64,000 nt of DNA from Blepharisma japonicum (Eukaryota; Ciliophora; Heterotrichea; Heterotrichida; Blepharismidae), in the NCBI GenBank assembly GCA_949751835.1, contig CATKHK010000064.1, forward strand, positions 62,001 through 126,000, written 5' to 3'. Both the position numbers and the translations under genes were made by a program. The notes beneath the pieces were generated by a model. That model was not told where the DNA came from, searched no databases, and was given only the letters and a program-made list of their open reading frames with translations. This document shows positions 10,268-19,956 of the stretch, piece after piece (positions within the stretch are counted from its first letter, which is position 1; the number at the start of each line of letters is the position of its first letter).

Positions 10268-11701
10268 ATGACATCTCCTTATTATCATCAGTTTCTTGTG
10301 CCAGGAGATTCCAACCCTTCTCGTTCCACTTCAGCTCCTCCTATGCTAGACTCAAATATGATATTTGCCTTTCCTATGGGACAAGACTATACCATCGCAT
10401 TCTCAGATATTCGTAATGACCAGATGTATGAAGAATTCTATGAGAGGTATAAGGCAAAAATGAACATTCCTCCGCCTCTTAATGAGCCTCTGCATACAAC
10501 ACAATCAAGGAAAATGTCCCAAGTTTCTGATTCTGACGATCGTTCTAGATCTACAAGTGTATTGGTAAATCATGTAGTGGACACATGCATAAAGGAAGAA
10601 GACCCACCTGGAGGATTTAATGAATATTCCCAGCCAAATGTCCAAGATTTCCAACAAAGTAGCTATAGTGGCTCAGAATTCTATGGGTTTACTCAATTTA
10701 GTGCACAGCATATATACACAAATGCTTTAGATATGGCGAAAGACCAAATAGGATGCAGAATGCTACAGAAGAAGCTGGAAGAACAAAACCCATTTACAAT
10801 CCAGACGATTTATGACCAAATAATGCAGCAGCTGCCAGTATTAATGGTAGATCCTTTTGGGAATTATTTAGTGCAGAAGTTGATGGAGGTATGTGATGAA
10901 GGGATATTAAGGTCAATTATTAGTGTGGTTTATAATGAAATCACTCAAATTTCGTTAAGTCCTCATGGGACAAGAGCAGTACAAAAACTACTAGATATTG
11001 TGGCTAAGTACCCCAATCATATACAAACTATAGTTGAAGCTCTGAAAAATAACGTGATTGCCCTTATTAAAGATATCAATGGAAATCATGTCATACAAAA
11101 ATGTTTACATACTTTAGGGCAAGCCAATACCAATTTCATATATGAAGCCACCAGTTTAAATATTATCGATATTGGCACTCATAGGCATGGCTGCTGCGTA
11201 TTACAAAGATGCATCGATGCAGCATCTCAAAGACAGCTAGACCTTCTAGTTGACAAAATCGTTGAAAATGCTGTCGTTTTAGTCCAAGATGCCTTTGGAA
11301 ATTACGTGGTACAGTATGTGCTTGATTTGAATTCGCCAAATATCAATGCAAGATTAGCATTTATCTTCATCCCTTACATGCAGAAATTATCAACTCAGAA
11401 ATTTTCATCAAATGTAATAGAAAAATGTTTGCAGCAAAACCAAAGTGAAGTTCAACAAGCTATGATACAAGAAATTGGAAATCCAAAGAACTTAGCAAAA
11501 ATGATACCAGACCAATTCGCTAATTATGGTAAAATTCATTTAGTTGTACAGCGAGCTTTAAGCCTTGCTGCACCAGTACTTTTTGCGAAGATGATGAAGG
11601 ATATAAAGCCACTAATGGATGACTTGAAAAGAAGCCAGTTTGGGAAGAAAATTTATTCAAAATTAATGAAAAAATATCCAGAGCTAGCCGACAAAAGGTA
11701 A
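10268..11701 (+). CDS. Pumilio/PUF-family RNA-binding protein
   Basis: This 477-residue protein has a ~155-residue polar N-terminus and then eight PUF repeats. The RNA-contacting cores can be read in order: IGCRMLQKKL, FGNYLVQKLM, HGTRAVQKLL, NGNHVIQKCL, HGCCVLQRCI, FGNYVVQYVL, FSSNVIEKCL and a final YGKIHLVVQRAL-type helix. PUF proteins bind UGUA-containing 3' UTR elements and repress or localise mRNAs. The contact residues look canonical for most repeats, so Nanos-response-type target recognition is likely, although this is inferred from the family. There is no intron or TGA. Confidence 0.93.
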   Translation: MTSPYYHQFLVPGDSNPSRSTSAPPMLDSNMIFAFPMGQDYTIAFSDIRNDQMYEEFYERYKAKMNIPPPLNEPLHTTQSRKMSQVSDSDDRSRSTSVLVNHVVDTCIKEEDPPGGFNEYSQPNVQDFQQSSYSGSEFYGFTQFSAQHIYTNALDMAKDQIGCRMLQKKLEEQNPFTIQTIYDQIMQQLPVLMVDPFGNYLVQKLMEVCDEGILRSIISVVYNEITQISLSPHGTRAVQKLLDIVAKYPNHIQTIVEALKNNVIALIKDINGNHVIQKCLHTLGQANTNFIYEATSLNIIDIGTHRHGCCVLQRCIDAASQRQLDLLVDKIVENAVVLVQDAFGNYVVQYVLDLNSPNINARLAFIFIPYMQKLSTQKFSSNVIEKCLQQNQSEVQQAMIQEIGNPKNLAKMIPDQFANYGKIHLVVQRALSLAAPVLFAKMMKDIKPLMDDLKRSQFGKKIYSKLMKKYPELADKR

Positions 11702-11824
11702 AAAATATTTAGCAATGGACGTGGAAAGTAATAGGATGGAGTAGTATGTAAAAGATATTAATTTAATTTAGTTACTCATATTAGTCAAATCTCAATAAAT
11801 TCATGCAAATTAATTACTTTTACA

Positions 11825-12718
11825 TTAATTAAATATTGTTAACAACTGCTCTTGGTCAGCTTGGACATCTAAATCTTCAAACACAAATAGAGGTCCTGGA
11901 GTTCTTAGTACCAAACTAAAGCCCAAAAATTTCATTGCGGATTTATAACTCCCTAAATTTTTGGGAAAATCATAAATCCCTCTCAAAATTCTATCAACTA
12001 CAAACGCCATATCGAATTCAGAGTATTCTGACGCATCTAAAATTTTTGGCACCAGCCTTTCTTGCCTCAAAGAATTCGCTGCAATTATTAATGCTGCAGC
12101 TGCTTCTTGGGATGGCAAAAGTCCAGTATTATAATAAATCTGCAGAAGAACCAAAATTAACTCTGCAGTTCTTCTGATTGCTAATGATGGGTTCACTATT
12201 TCACATAAATAGCCTAGAAAATCAGCACAATTAGGAATCGCTAAGTCAAATTTGAGTGTTTTTAGGATTTTTTGTTCCATTTTTCTGATTGACTTTTCAG
12301 AGAGTCTTTTATGAGCGATCTTCTCGTATACGATTTTTAGCCTTAAGGAATAAATATCTTCAAATTTTGACGCAACGAACATTGAAGTTACGCCAACTAG
12401 ATGCAGTTTAGTCGCTGGCAAAGACTCAGAGCATTTTTGGAAGTATTTATCCATAATTTTTACGGCAAGGAAAAAGGTTTGCCCAGAAGTACGGTACTGA
12501 GCAAGCACTTCAATCATCCAGTCAATCATGCGAGACCGAAGCTCTGCAGTAATGTTATGCTTGGAAAGGCAAGTGCCTGTCATAGACTCAGTCTCCCCAA
12601 GCTTAAGAGATGAGAAAATGTCCTCAGTTATCCTTTGCTTACGGTCGATCCTAAGGTTATTTAGCTTAAGATCTGTCCAGTCTTGGAGCGTGCAATCGAT
12701 ACTTTGCTCAAGTTGCAT
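11825..12718 (-). CDS. Mitotic (A/B-type) cyclin
   Basis: This 297-residue protein contains the cyclin box: ITAELRSRMIDWMIEVLAQY near residues 54-73, then TFFLAVKIMDKYF, LVGVTSMFVASKFEDIYS and the second fold with NCADFLGYL. The MR.ILVDW-like stretch is RMIDWMIEV, typical of A/B cyclins that activate cell-cycle CDKs. The protein is short and its N-terminus is too short to show a clear RxxL destruction box. It converges on the Pumilio gene, with 123 bp between the stop codons. Confidence 0.88.
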   Translation of the reverse strand: MQLEQSIDCTLQDWTDLKLNNLRIDRKQRITEDIFSSLKLGETESMTGTCLSKHNITAELRSRMIDWMIEVLAQYRTSGQTFFLAVKIMDKYFQKCSESLPATKLHLVGVTSMFVASKFEDIYSLRLKIVYEKIAHKRLSEKSIRKMEQKILKTLKFDLAIPNCADFLGYLCEIVNPSLAIRRTAELILVLLQIYYNTGLLPSQEAAAALIIAANSLRQERLVPKILDASEYSEFDMAFVVDRILRGIYDFPKNLGSYKSAMKFLGFSLVLRTPGPLFVFEDLDVQADQEQLLTIFN

Positions 12719-13222
12719 TATATTCTTTATAGACTATAGGATACTTTCAGACTGGTTGGATACTTTTCATCAAGTGAAGATACACTAGTGATTTGCAAGA
12801 TATCTATAATTTTATCATTAGAGTAGCTTCGTATAATGTTTAGGCCATAGAAGGAAGAGCTTATAAATAATGAGTAATGAGATCCTCTAATTTTATGCTA
12901 TCTTGAAAATAAATTGATGCTAAAATTTATTTAATACCAAAGCCTTAAATTTTATCATCTTATTTCATTCTTTTTCAGTTGAGTTTTAAATGATATTTGA
13001 TAGAGAATTTTCAGAAATGCATTGTGTCTTGGATTGAGCTTTAGAAGAAAAATTATTTTTTCAGCTATTTAATTGGATTTAAATATTCTTAAATTTTTGT
13101 AAAACTGCATACAAAATCTGATTTTAATTATATATAAAGTTGCACTATACCTTGTACAGTTAATCATCCTACAGATAGAATTGGAAAGATATTATAAACT
13201 TTATTAAATAGAATTCATAAAT
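12719..13222. other. Intergenic region, nothing recognised
   Basis: 504 bp between the cyclin start (minus) and the kelch-like start (plus). It must hold two divergent promoters. AT-rich, without a coding or RNA signal that I can support. Confidence 0.5.
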
Positions 13223-14036
13223 ATGACAGAAGAAAATAGTAACTCTTTATGAAGAAATCAAGCTCTATTCAATAGGCGGAAATTATAATATTGCAACATT
13301 GAAAAGCTTTGATATAAATTCTAACAGGAAAGATAAAATATTTATAGAAACTTCAGAGCCTCTCGATTCTGGGACATCTATAACATCACTTCCTGACTCC
13401 TCTTTATTTTGTTTTGGGAATTCCTATCAAGAATTTGGGACTACATACATCATAAATCCAGAAAGTGGAACTTACATCAAGTTTTGCCATGGTAATCCTT
13501 GTTCAAAGCCTGGAATTATTTTCCATAATGGTTATATCTATGCTTTCGGAGGAGAATATATTTTTGATTTTTCTGATTTTGCAGCTAAATTTGAAATGAA
13601 AAGTAGTCGATGGATCACAATATCTGCAATCCCAAAAGCATCGCATGAAATCTCATCAATTTCTTATAATAAAAAGATTTTATTTTCAGGATTTCGCCAT
13701 TCGAAAGTATATGAATATGATGAAGATTTGAACAGCTATAGTGAAATTTTTGAAGTTACAAAATTTATGTTTAAGATTTTAATTTATGAAAATCCAAGAA
13801 TTTATATTTTTGAAACAGAAAGAAGGGTTTTTGAAAGCGGCTTTAATAATCCATATATATGAAATACAATTGGAAGTGCAAATCTTGCAAAAGGATACAA
13901 AATATATTCAATTGATTTTCAAATATTAACATATGCATGCTTAAGAGTTCTTAAAATGGATAGAATATCCTATTTTTGTTTTAGATTTAACAAGGAAAAA
14001 AAGAATTTTGAAAAAATTTCTGAGTTTAATGATTAA
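13223..14036 (+). CDS. Kelch-like beta-propeller protein (one 16-nt intron)
   Basis: Splicing out the 16-nt intron 13239-13254 gives 265 residues starting MTEENKIKLYSIGGNYN. One TGA (13860-13862) is read as Trp (PYI-W-NTIGS). Kelch-type blades are visible: the N-terminal YSIGGN strand, SLPDSSLFCFGNSY, IIFHNGYIYAFGGEY, RWITISAIPKASHEISSISY and KILFSGFRHSKVYEYD. Kelch proteins are interaction scaffolds; no partner domain (BTB, phosphatase) is present and the propeller is small. A decayed tandem copy follows at 14263. Confidence 0.75.
13239..13254 (+). other. 16-nt intron (kelch-like gene)
   Basis: GTAACTCTTTATGAAG. Removing it joins the start codon exon to IKLYSIGGN. The A six bases from the 3' end is at the same place as in the 15-nt introns. 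The pseudogene retains the intron position (14279-14293, GTAATTTTCATGAAG, 15 nt). Confidence 0.8.
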
Positions 14037-14102
14037 ATAAACTAAATTATTTTCATATCTTGATACTTCTTAGGGAAATTATCAAAAAATTATAAGGCCT
14101 CA

Positions 14103-14148
14103 TAATAATCAATTCAGATAAAATGGATCATATTCTTCAATACAACTT
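14103..14148 (+). repeat. Duplicated fragment of the COG7 5' end
   Basis: These ~46 bp match 14984-15031, which spans the COG7 start codon: both read ATAATAATC, then TAAAATGGAT and ATAT..TTCAA. The fragment lies after the intact kelch gene just as the real COG7 start lies after the kelch pseudogene, so the duplicated unit ran from the kelch gene into COG7. Confidence 0.6.
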
Positions 14149-14262
14149 GTATCCGTTCTTGAATAATCATAAAGGCTAGTAATAAACCCAAAACATATTT
14201 TATAGAGCCTTGCTTTAATTTATTATTAGAAAACACCCAATCTAAATAATGGTAGCATAAAT

Positions 14263-14965
14263 ATGACAGAATAAAGTAGTAATTTTCATGAAGGAACTTC
14301 ACTTTATTCAATACGTAAGATTGCTTTTTGATTATTAAGAAGATTTGACATAAAATCGAGTCAGAGAGATAAATTTTTTAGAGATATGCAAAAAAAAAAG
14401 TATTTTGGCAACCTATAGCACTTCTTCCTGATTCTTCTCTATTCTACTATGGAAGCTACTGATAATCTTATGGATTACTTGCCAAAATTATATCTGCGAT
14501 CTGATGTTCACAGAAAATCCATACTATAACTAGATTGTCTTTCAAAAAGGTAATATTTATGTTTTTGGAGGAAATGGCAACTATAGACCTTATGATTATG
14601 CAGAAAGTTTCTAATAAAGATAATAGATGATCTGCTTTATTAAAGTCTCAGAAGTGTCAAATGATATCTTATGCGCCTGATATATGAATAATGCTTATTT
14701 ACTGGGTTTCTCCATTCTGCTGTATATGAAATAATGAAGACATTACTAGCTACAGCGAAATATTAAAGATCAAAAGTTATCTTTAAAGTTTTAATAATTG
14801 ATTGCCTTAGTGATTATACTTTTTGAGCAAAATAGATAAATATTTTGAAATTGGGATTAGGATACTTTGAAACTTAATAAGAAATTTAAAATTTGAAAAA
14901 GAGCACAGGATATTTAAAATCAATCATCAAACGCCATATGCATCTGTTTGAGTGTACAACTTAGC
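14263..14965 (+). pseudogene. Decayed tandem copy of the kelch-like gene
   Basis: The copy begins ATGACAGAA like the intact gene but has TAA as its fourth codon. It then shows several frameshifts and further TAA/TAG stops. Homology is still clear along its length: the intron position, TTTATTCAATA after it, the CTTCTTCCTGATTCTTCTCT block, ATTTATGTTTTTGGAGGAAA (the kelch GG), and the AGCTACAGCGAAATATT block. The end is lost after about 14960. No protein can be made from it. Retention of the intron position shows DNA-level duplication and not retroposition. Confidence 0.8.
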
Positions 14966-15004
14966 AAGATTTTAATTATCTAATAATAATCATTTTCATA
15001 TAAA

Positions 15005-17068
15005 ATGGATGATATCTTTCAAGACAATTGAGATCCTGTATCATGGCTAAACGCAATTTTAGAAAACGATTCACAGCCTGAACAAAAACTTAGCTCGCTA
15101 AGTATAAAACTTCAACTACTTGAGCAAGATCTCGAGGCTACACTCGAATTTAAATCATCGTCTTTGTTCAAAGATATAGGAACTTATAAAGATCAAGTAT
15201 CAGCTCTCTCTATCGATACAATAGATCTCATAAAAGAAACTGAAAGAATCGAAAACGCTTTTAAATCATTAAAAGCCCCTGAACTAGAAGAGCTTAAGCG
15301 TGATCACCTTCTTACAGAAAGGATTTCTGACTGTAAAAATGCACTGCAAGAAATAGAAACTTTTGAAAGCAAAGTTGAGAGACTGCATGCACTTTTAGAT
15401 TCTAATGAAGATATTGAAAATATTACAGAACAGTTTGCAACTATGAGGAAATCACTTAAATTTATGGCAGGATTGCCACAATTCGAGAAATTTGTTGAAA
15501 AAATTGAAAGCTTTATGAAGGTTATTAAAGAAAGACTAAGAAAAAAAACTGAAGAAATGAGCAAAAAAGAAGCTCGAGAAGAGTTAAAGAAATTGCATAG
15601 AATTTATGATGAATTAGAAAATAGCATGGAATTTGCAGAAATTTTGGTAGGAAATCGCTTAAAAATTTACCAAAAAAGCACTTCTGAAACATTTGATGAG
15701 ATGATTTCTGAGGTTTTACAAAGAATCAGAAATGAAGGAAGTTTATTTCAAACTATTTTCCCTGACCCATCGCCATATCTTGAAACATTATTTGAACAAA
15801 TTTTAAGCAAGGAAAGAATCAGCGATTTATTTTTAGGTCAGCCAATAGATTCACTTATTCCAACATTTACATCTTTATTATCATTGATTTCATATGTGAA
15901 AAGTACAACAAATTCCATTAATCCAGTATCTTTGCATATCATTGCAATTTCTAATAAGCTGTCTCAGCTAGAAAAGAGGGTTTTTGATAGTTCCAACATT
16001 CCTAGGGTAATCAAAGATAATCCGATTGATAATTGGAAGAAATCAAGTCATTATTTATTAAATGAAATTAAAAATTCATGGGAAAGGTGCTTGAAAATTA
16101 CACTTGGCACATCAGCCTCAGAATGGTGTCCGATAATAGAGCAAGCAATGATTATTGAAATAGAGAAATTCAAAAATGAAATTAACAGCTTTGTTTTGCA
16201 AAATAATATAAAAACTCTTCCAAATCTCGATTTTTCTTCAGGCCCTTCTACTCAATTTCAGCTAAATTGAAATGACGTTCAAGCAACAATAAAATTTTAT
16301 GAAGAAATTTTAGATTTTTATGTGGAAGTTGAAAGAATCGATGGAAAAATAAGACAAGAATTTTTAAACTGTATGACAACTTCATATTTCTCAACAGAAT
16401 TTACAGAGCAAAAAGAACTTCAGGATGCAATACAAATAAATAATCCGCATTTAGCCAAAAAATGCCAACATTTTGTAAGAACTTTAAGAGAAGGGGGGAG
16501 GTTTTTTAATGGGATTTTAAAAGTTTTAGAGTCAATGCTAGACGAAAGCAAAGATTTAGCTCTTAGAGTTTTATATCTACCAATTGCAGGAAAACTTTAT
16601 AGCTATCATGCACTTTCAGCTTGAATAGAACCTGTAGCCCAATTTTCAGCTTCACCGTCGCCGAATATTATAGCTGTTGGTGAGCATTTGCTAGGGCTTT
16701 TGCAACAATTGGCGCCTAGTTCGCCTGATATGAATTATGAAAAAGCTTATATAGTTGAGTTTTCTGTTTCATCGCCTAGAGATTTACCTCATGGACTCAA
16801 TGTTCATTTTTGGATTGCTGTTCTTGGATACTCACTCTTAGGTATTTTTACTTCAAAAATTCTACAAATAAAACAATTAAGTCAGCAAGGGGGAAAACAG
16901 TTAGCTGCAGATATAGAATATTTGCTAAACATAATAAAAGCACTAACAATTGATAAGGATACAGACTCTTCACACTCAAGAAACCTTGTTTACTTAAAAA
17001 ACAGTTTGCAAGGAATGAAAAATGATAATCCGCTTTCTTTAGCAATTTTAAATAGGATGATTAGATAA
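15005..17068 (+). CDS. COG7: Conserved oligomeric Golgi complex subunit 7
   Basis: This 687-residue frame starts MDDIFQDNWDPVSWLNAIL and reads through three TGA codons (DN-W-DP near 15026, LN-W-NDVQ at 16268-16270, SA-W-IEP at 16622-16624). The start D..WDP..WLN, then an N-terminal coiled region (SLSIKLQLLEQDLEATLEF, EAL-type helices to residue ~200), match COG7, a lobe B subunit of the COG tether that guides retrograde intra-Golgi vesicles. Length is close to the family (about 770 in human). The C-terminal helical part is more diverged. Identification rests mostly on the N-terminus; another CATCHR tethering subunit is the alternative. Confidence 0.7.
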
Positions 17069-17474
17069 TAAACTATTATTAATACTTCAAATGCCAGAAT
17101 TTGTTAAAGCTTTAGCTTTAAAGTTAAATTTACTTTATTCACTTAAGCTTTTATACTGCATGGATTAATCTCATACTTTTCTATATTTTATTTAAGTTTC
17201 CATGAAATATTTAATACTTTAAAAATTTTTACTCCAAGTCCTATGGCATATTTACTTTATTTTTGCTACACTAACTTCTTATCGGTTATAAATCAATACC
17301 GTATCTTTATATTTTTCTATACTTATTCTCTTCTTCTCCCATCTTGTTTTTATTTCGAATTTTACTGCCATACTTAATTGCTGAGTTATCAGAAAACGTC
17401 TTCTCTGCCATCTTTAAATCCTGTCCAATACTACAAGCATATGGGTACCAGAATTTTGAAACGAGATAATTAAT
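17069..17474. other. Intergenic region with part of the collagen upstream element
   Basis: 406 bp, AT-rich, no coding seen. Near its end, GCATATGGGTACCA at 17438-17451 (37 bp before the ATG) matches the ACATAT..G..CC part of the shared element; the T-tract/ACCATTT part is absent. Confidence 0.45.
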
Positions 17475-17984
17475 ATGGTCAAACTTGCAATTCTGATGGT
17501 TCTCGCTCTAACTGCCCTTGCATTTAAGCCGAATCTCAAGGGGTCATTTTTAGAAGGAGACGAGTGTCAACAACAGCAATGTGGACACGAGCAAGATGAA
17601 TGCCAAGTCAAAATTGTATATCAAAAAGGAGACAAAGGTGACAGAGGCGAGCAAGGATGCCAAGGACCACAAGGCCCACCTGGCCCTCAGGGACCTCAAG
17701 GTTGCAAAGGGCCCAAAGGAGACCAAGGTCCAAAAGGTGATAAGGGAGACCAAGGCCCACAAGGCTGCGCTGGAATAAAAGGAGAACGTGGAGAAGCAGG
17801 TCTTTCTGGAGCACAAGGCTGCCAAGGGGAAAAAGGAGAACGTGGAGACAGAGGACCAGCTGGAGTCATTATTAGGTGTCAGGAAATCGATGAAGTTGTA
17901 AGAAATTGCGGATGCAATGATCATGATGAGAGAGATGAAAGAGATGAAAGAGATGAAATCAAATGTGCACAAAAACAGTGGTAA
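17475..17984 (+). CDS. Secreted collagen-like protein C
   Basis: This 169-residue protein has a signal peptide ([19 protein letters not shown]) and a Cys/Gln-rich linker ([16 protein letters not shown]). It has exactly 27 Gly-X-Y triplets from GDKGDRGEQ to GPAGVI, richer in charged GDK/GER triplets than the other members. The tail has an NCGC motif and a [11 protein letters not shown] repeat. It is the most diverged of the five. The Gly-X-Y length is conserved while the X and Y residues are not, which suggests that helix length matters. Confidence 0.9.
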   Translation: MVKLAILMVLALTALAFKPNLKGSFLEGDECQQQQCGHEQDECQVKIVYQKGDKGDRGEQGCQGPQGPPGPQGPQGCKGPKGDQGPKGDKGDQGPQGCAGIKGERGEAGLSGAQGCQGEKGERGDRGPAGVIIRCQEIDEVVRNCGCNDHDERDERDERDEIKCAQKQW

Positions 17985-18433
17985 TTACATAAGTGATTTT
18001 TACTAAATATTCGCCATTTTTTTCTAATAGTTTAAAAAAGAAAAAATTCTGATATTTTTGAAAATATGTGGGTGATCAATAAATAAAATAGAATGTTTGA
18101 AGATTTGACTTAAATTGGTATGTAAAGAATTAAAATATCATTTGTGTTTGATTTTACTGCATTACGAAATTATTTATGGAATTGATATTAGTAAAAATAT
18201 TTATGAAAAAGATTATTGAATTCTAAATAGACTGTCATCATAATTTTAAAAATATTATACAGAATAAAAATTATAATATTTTTATTTTTATTCAATGCAT
18301 TGTTATAATACAAAATTTTGCTTAATTTTACTGTTTAATCATATATATTTTTTAAAATATGGAATTATTTTTAATCATTTTTTACCATTTACATGCATAT
18401 AAACCCCAAAAAAACAATGGCATATAATATCAA
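17985..18433. other. Intergenic region between collagen genes C and D
   Basis: 449 bp, AT-rich and non-coding. The last ~56 bp hold the shared upstream element (18378-18433). Confidence 0.5.
18378..18433 (+). promoter_or_regulatory. Shared upstream element of collagen-like gene D
   Basis: TTTTTTACCATTT at 18378-18390 ends 44 bp before the ATG; GCATAT begins 39 bp before the ATG (18395) and is followed by AAACCCCA; CATATAATATC lies at the start codon. Confidence 0.6.
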
Positions 18434-18895
18434 ATGGTAAAAGTGGCAATTCTGATAGCACTTTCTATTGCTGTTTTAGCTGTTAAGCCCAGCTTATTAC
18501 AACAGGAAGAAACATTAACATCTGGAGGATGGGGCTGCCCAGCTGTGGAAACCGAAACAGTAGAATTTGACGAGTGCGTTACAACAAGACAAGGGTGCCC
18601 TGGACCTCAAGGTTGCCAAGGACCTCCAGGATGCCCAGGCCCACAAGGTCCTAAAGGACCTCAAGGATGTCCAGGACCAAAAGGACCTAAAGGACCACAA
18701 GGAGATCAAGGAGATGAAGGCCCACAAGGATGTCCAGGTCCACAAGGATGCCCAGGACCACAAGGACCACAAGGATGTCCAGGCCCACAAGGTCCTACAG
18801 GCCCAAAAGGTTGCACAGGCCCAAGAGGATGCAGCATTAAAATTATAGAATATGACGATGATGATTGCTCATGTGAAGAAGCTACAAACGCTTAA
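18434..18895 (+). CDS. Secreted collagen-like protein D
   Basis: A 153-residue protein with signal peptide [19 protein letters not shown], a short linker with two Cys, 27 Gly-X-Y triplets ([16 protein letters not shown] to GPRGCS) and an acidic tail DDDDCSCEE. It is the most Cys-rich helix of the family, with GCP/GCQ/GCT triplets in many positions. Predicted role as for the other members: a short, heavily cross-linked secreted rod. Confidence 0.9.
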   Translation: MVKVAILIALSIAVLAVKPSLLQQEETLTSGGWGCPAVETETVEFDECVTTRQGCPGPQGCQGPPGCPGPQGPKGPQGCPGPKGPKGPQGDQGDEGPQGCPGPQGCPGPQGPQGCPGPQGPTGPKGCTGPRGCSIKIIEYDDDDCSCEEATNA

Positions 18896-19389
18896 GTTTA
18901 AACTAATTATTAAAATTATTCCTATCAGTTAAAAAAGGCCATTTTTAATTTAAATGGTTGGATAAAATTAAAACATAAAATAAAAAACTTTGCTTATATA
19001 AAAAACGGTTTGCTGGAAATATAGAAGTAATATTATTTAATATTTATATAAATGCTTGTAATCATTATGATGCAAAATACATTAAAAATTTAATATAAAT
19101 TGTCGATATATTTTAATTAATTTTTTTAAGTTGATGAAGAATTGAATAAGCTTGTTTATTGCCTGTTTAAAATTTATTTTACTTTATATTTTGACAAATT
19201 TTAAGAATGCTTTTAGAGAATTTTCCATATATGGCAAAGTTAACAATATTGATTTTAATATTTTAAGATGATCAGATCATTTTTGCACAAGATTGTAACA
19301 TATCATTTCTGATAAGAGGTTATTTAAACTATTTTTTTACCATTTTCAAACATATTGGTACCAATGAAAAAACATCATATAATAATACA
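18896..19389. other. Intergenic region between collagen genes D and E
   Basis: 494 bp, AT-rich and non-coding. It contains TTTCTGATAAGAGG near 19308 and the shared upstream element at its end. Confidence 0.5.
19333..19389 (+). promoter_or_regulatory. Shared upstream element of collagen-like gene E
   Basis: TTTTTTACCATTT at 19333-19345 ends 45 bp before the ATG; ACATAT begins 40 bp before (19350), followed by TGGTACCAAT; CATATAATAATACA abuts the start codon. Confidence 0.6.
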
Positions 19390-19851
19390 ATGGTAAGAGT
19401 TGCATTTTTAATAGCACTATCCATCGCAGTACTGGCTGTTCAACCTAATTTACTACAGAATAAGCAAGTAGCAGCAAGCTCAACCAATCAGGCGTCAGTT
19501 GTTGCAAACGCCCTTAATACTCCGCTCGTTAAAAATACAGCTCCGGTAAAAGGCGGGTCACAAGGCTGCCAAGGTCCGGCTGGCCCTCAAGGTCCTCCAG
19601 GTCCACAAGGCCCACCAGGCCCTCCTGGTCCACAAGGTGATCAAGGATGCCCAGGACCACAAGGAGACCAAGGTGATCAAGGATGTCCAGGACCAAAAGG
19701 GCCTTGTGGACCTGCTGGCTGCCCAGGACCAAAAGGGCCTACTGGATGTGTCGGAGTTCAAGGACCTAAAGGATGCACAGGACCAACAGGCGATAGAGGA
19801 TGCAAAGGAGTAGTTGTTAACGCATGTGATTTCTGCGAATGTGATGAATAA
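19390..19851 (+). CDS. Secreted collagen-like protein E
   Basis: A 153-residue protein with signal peptide [19 protein letters not shown]. The linker (to about residue 55) is Ser/Ala/Asn-rich and lacks Cys, unlike A-D. I count 28 Gly-X-Y triplets from [12 protein letters not shown] to GCKGVV. The tail is CDFCECDE. It is the last gene of the C-D-E group and converges with the TPR/IQ gene, 105 bp apart at the stop codons. Confidence 0.9.
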   Translation: MVRVAFLIALSIAVLAVQPNLLQNKQVAASSTNQASVVANALNTPLVKNTAPVKGGSQGCQGPAGPQGPPGPQGPPGPPGPQGDQGCPGPQGDQGDQGCPGPKGPCGPAGCPGPKGPTGCVGVQGPKGCTGPTGDRGCKGVVVNACDFCECDE

Positions 19852-19956
19852 ATCTAAGAGCTAACTAAATTATTTTATTTTATATTAAAATTGGATTATT
19901 ATTAAAAATATTATTTTAAATATTAAATTTAAATTGTTGAAAATTACATAGATTTT

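Noticed and set aside
14263-14965. Kelch copy as a functional gene with extra tiny introns
   Set aside because: An in-frame TAA at codon 4 precedes the intron, and further stops and length changes are too many and lack GTAA...AG signals to be explained by splicing.
3710-19851. Collagen-like genes as recent transfer from bacteria or viruses
   Set aside because: They share signal peptides, promoter element and AT-rich codon use typical of the rest of the window; nothing supports transfer.
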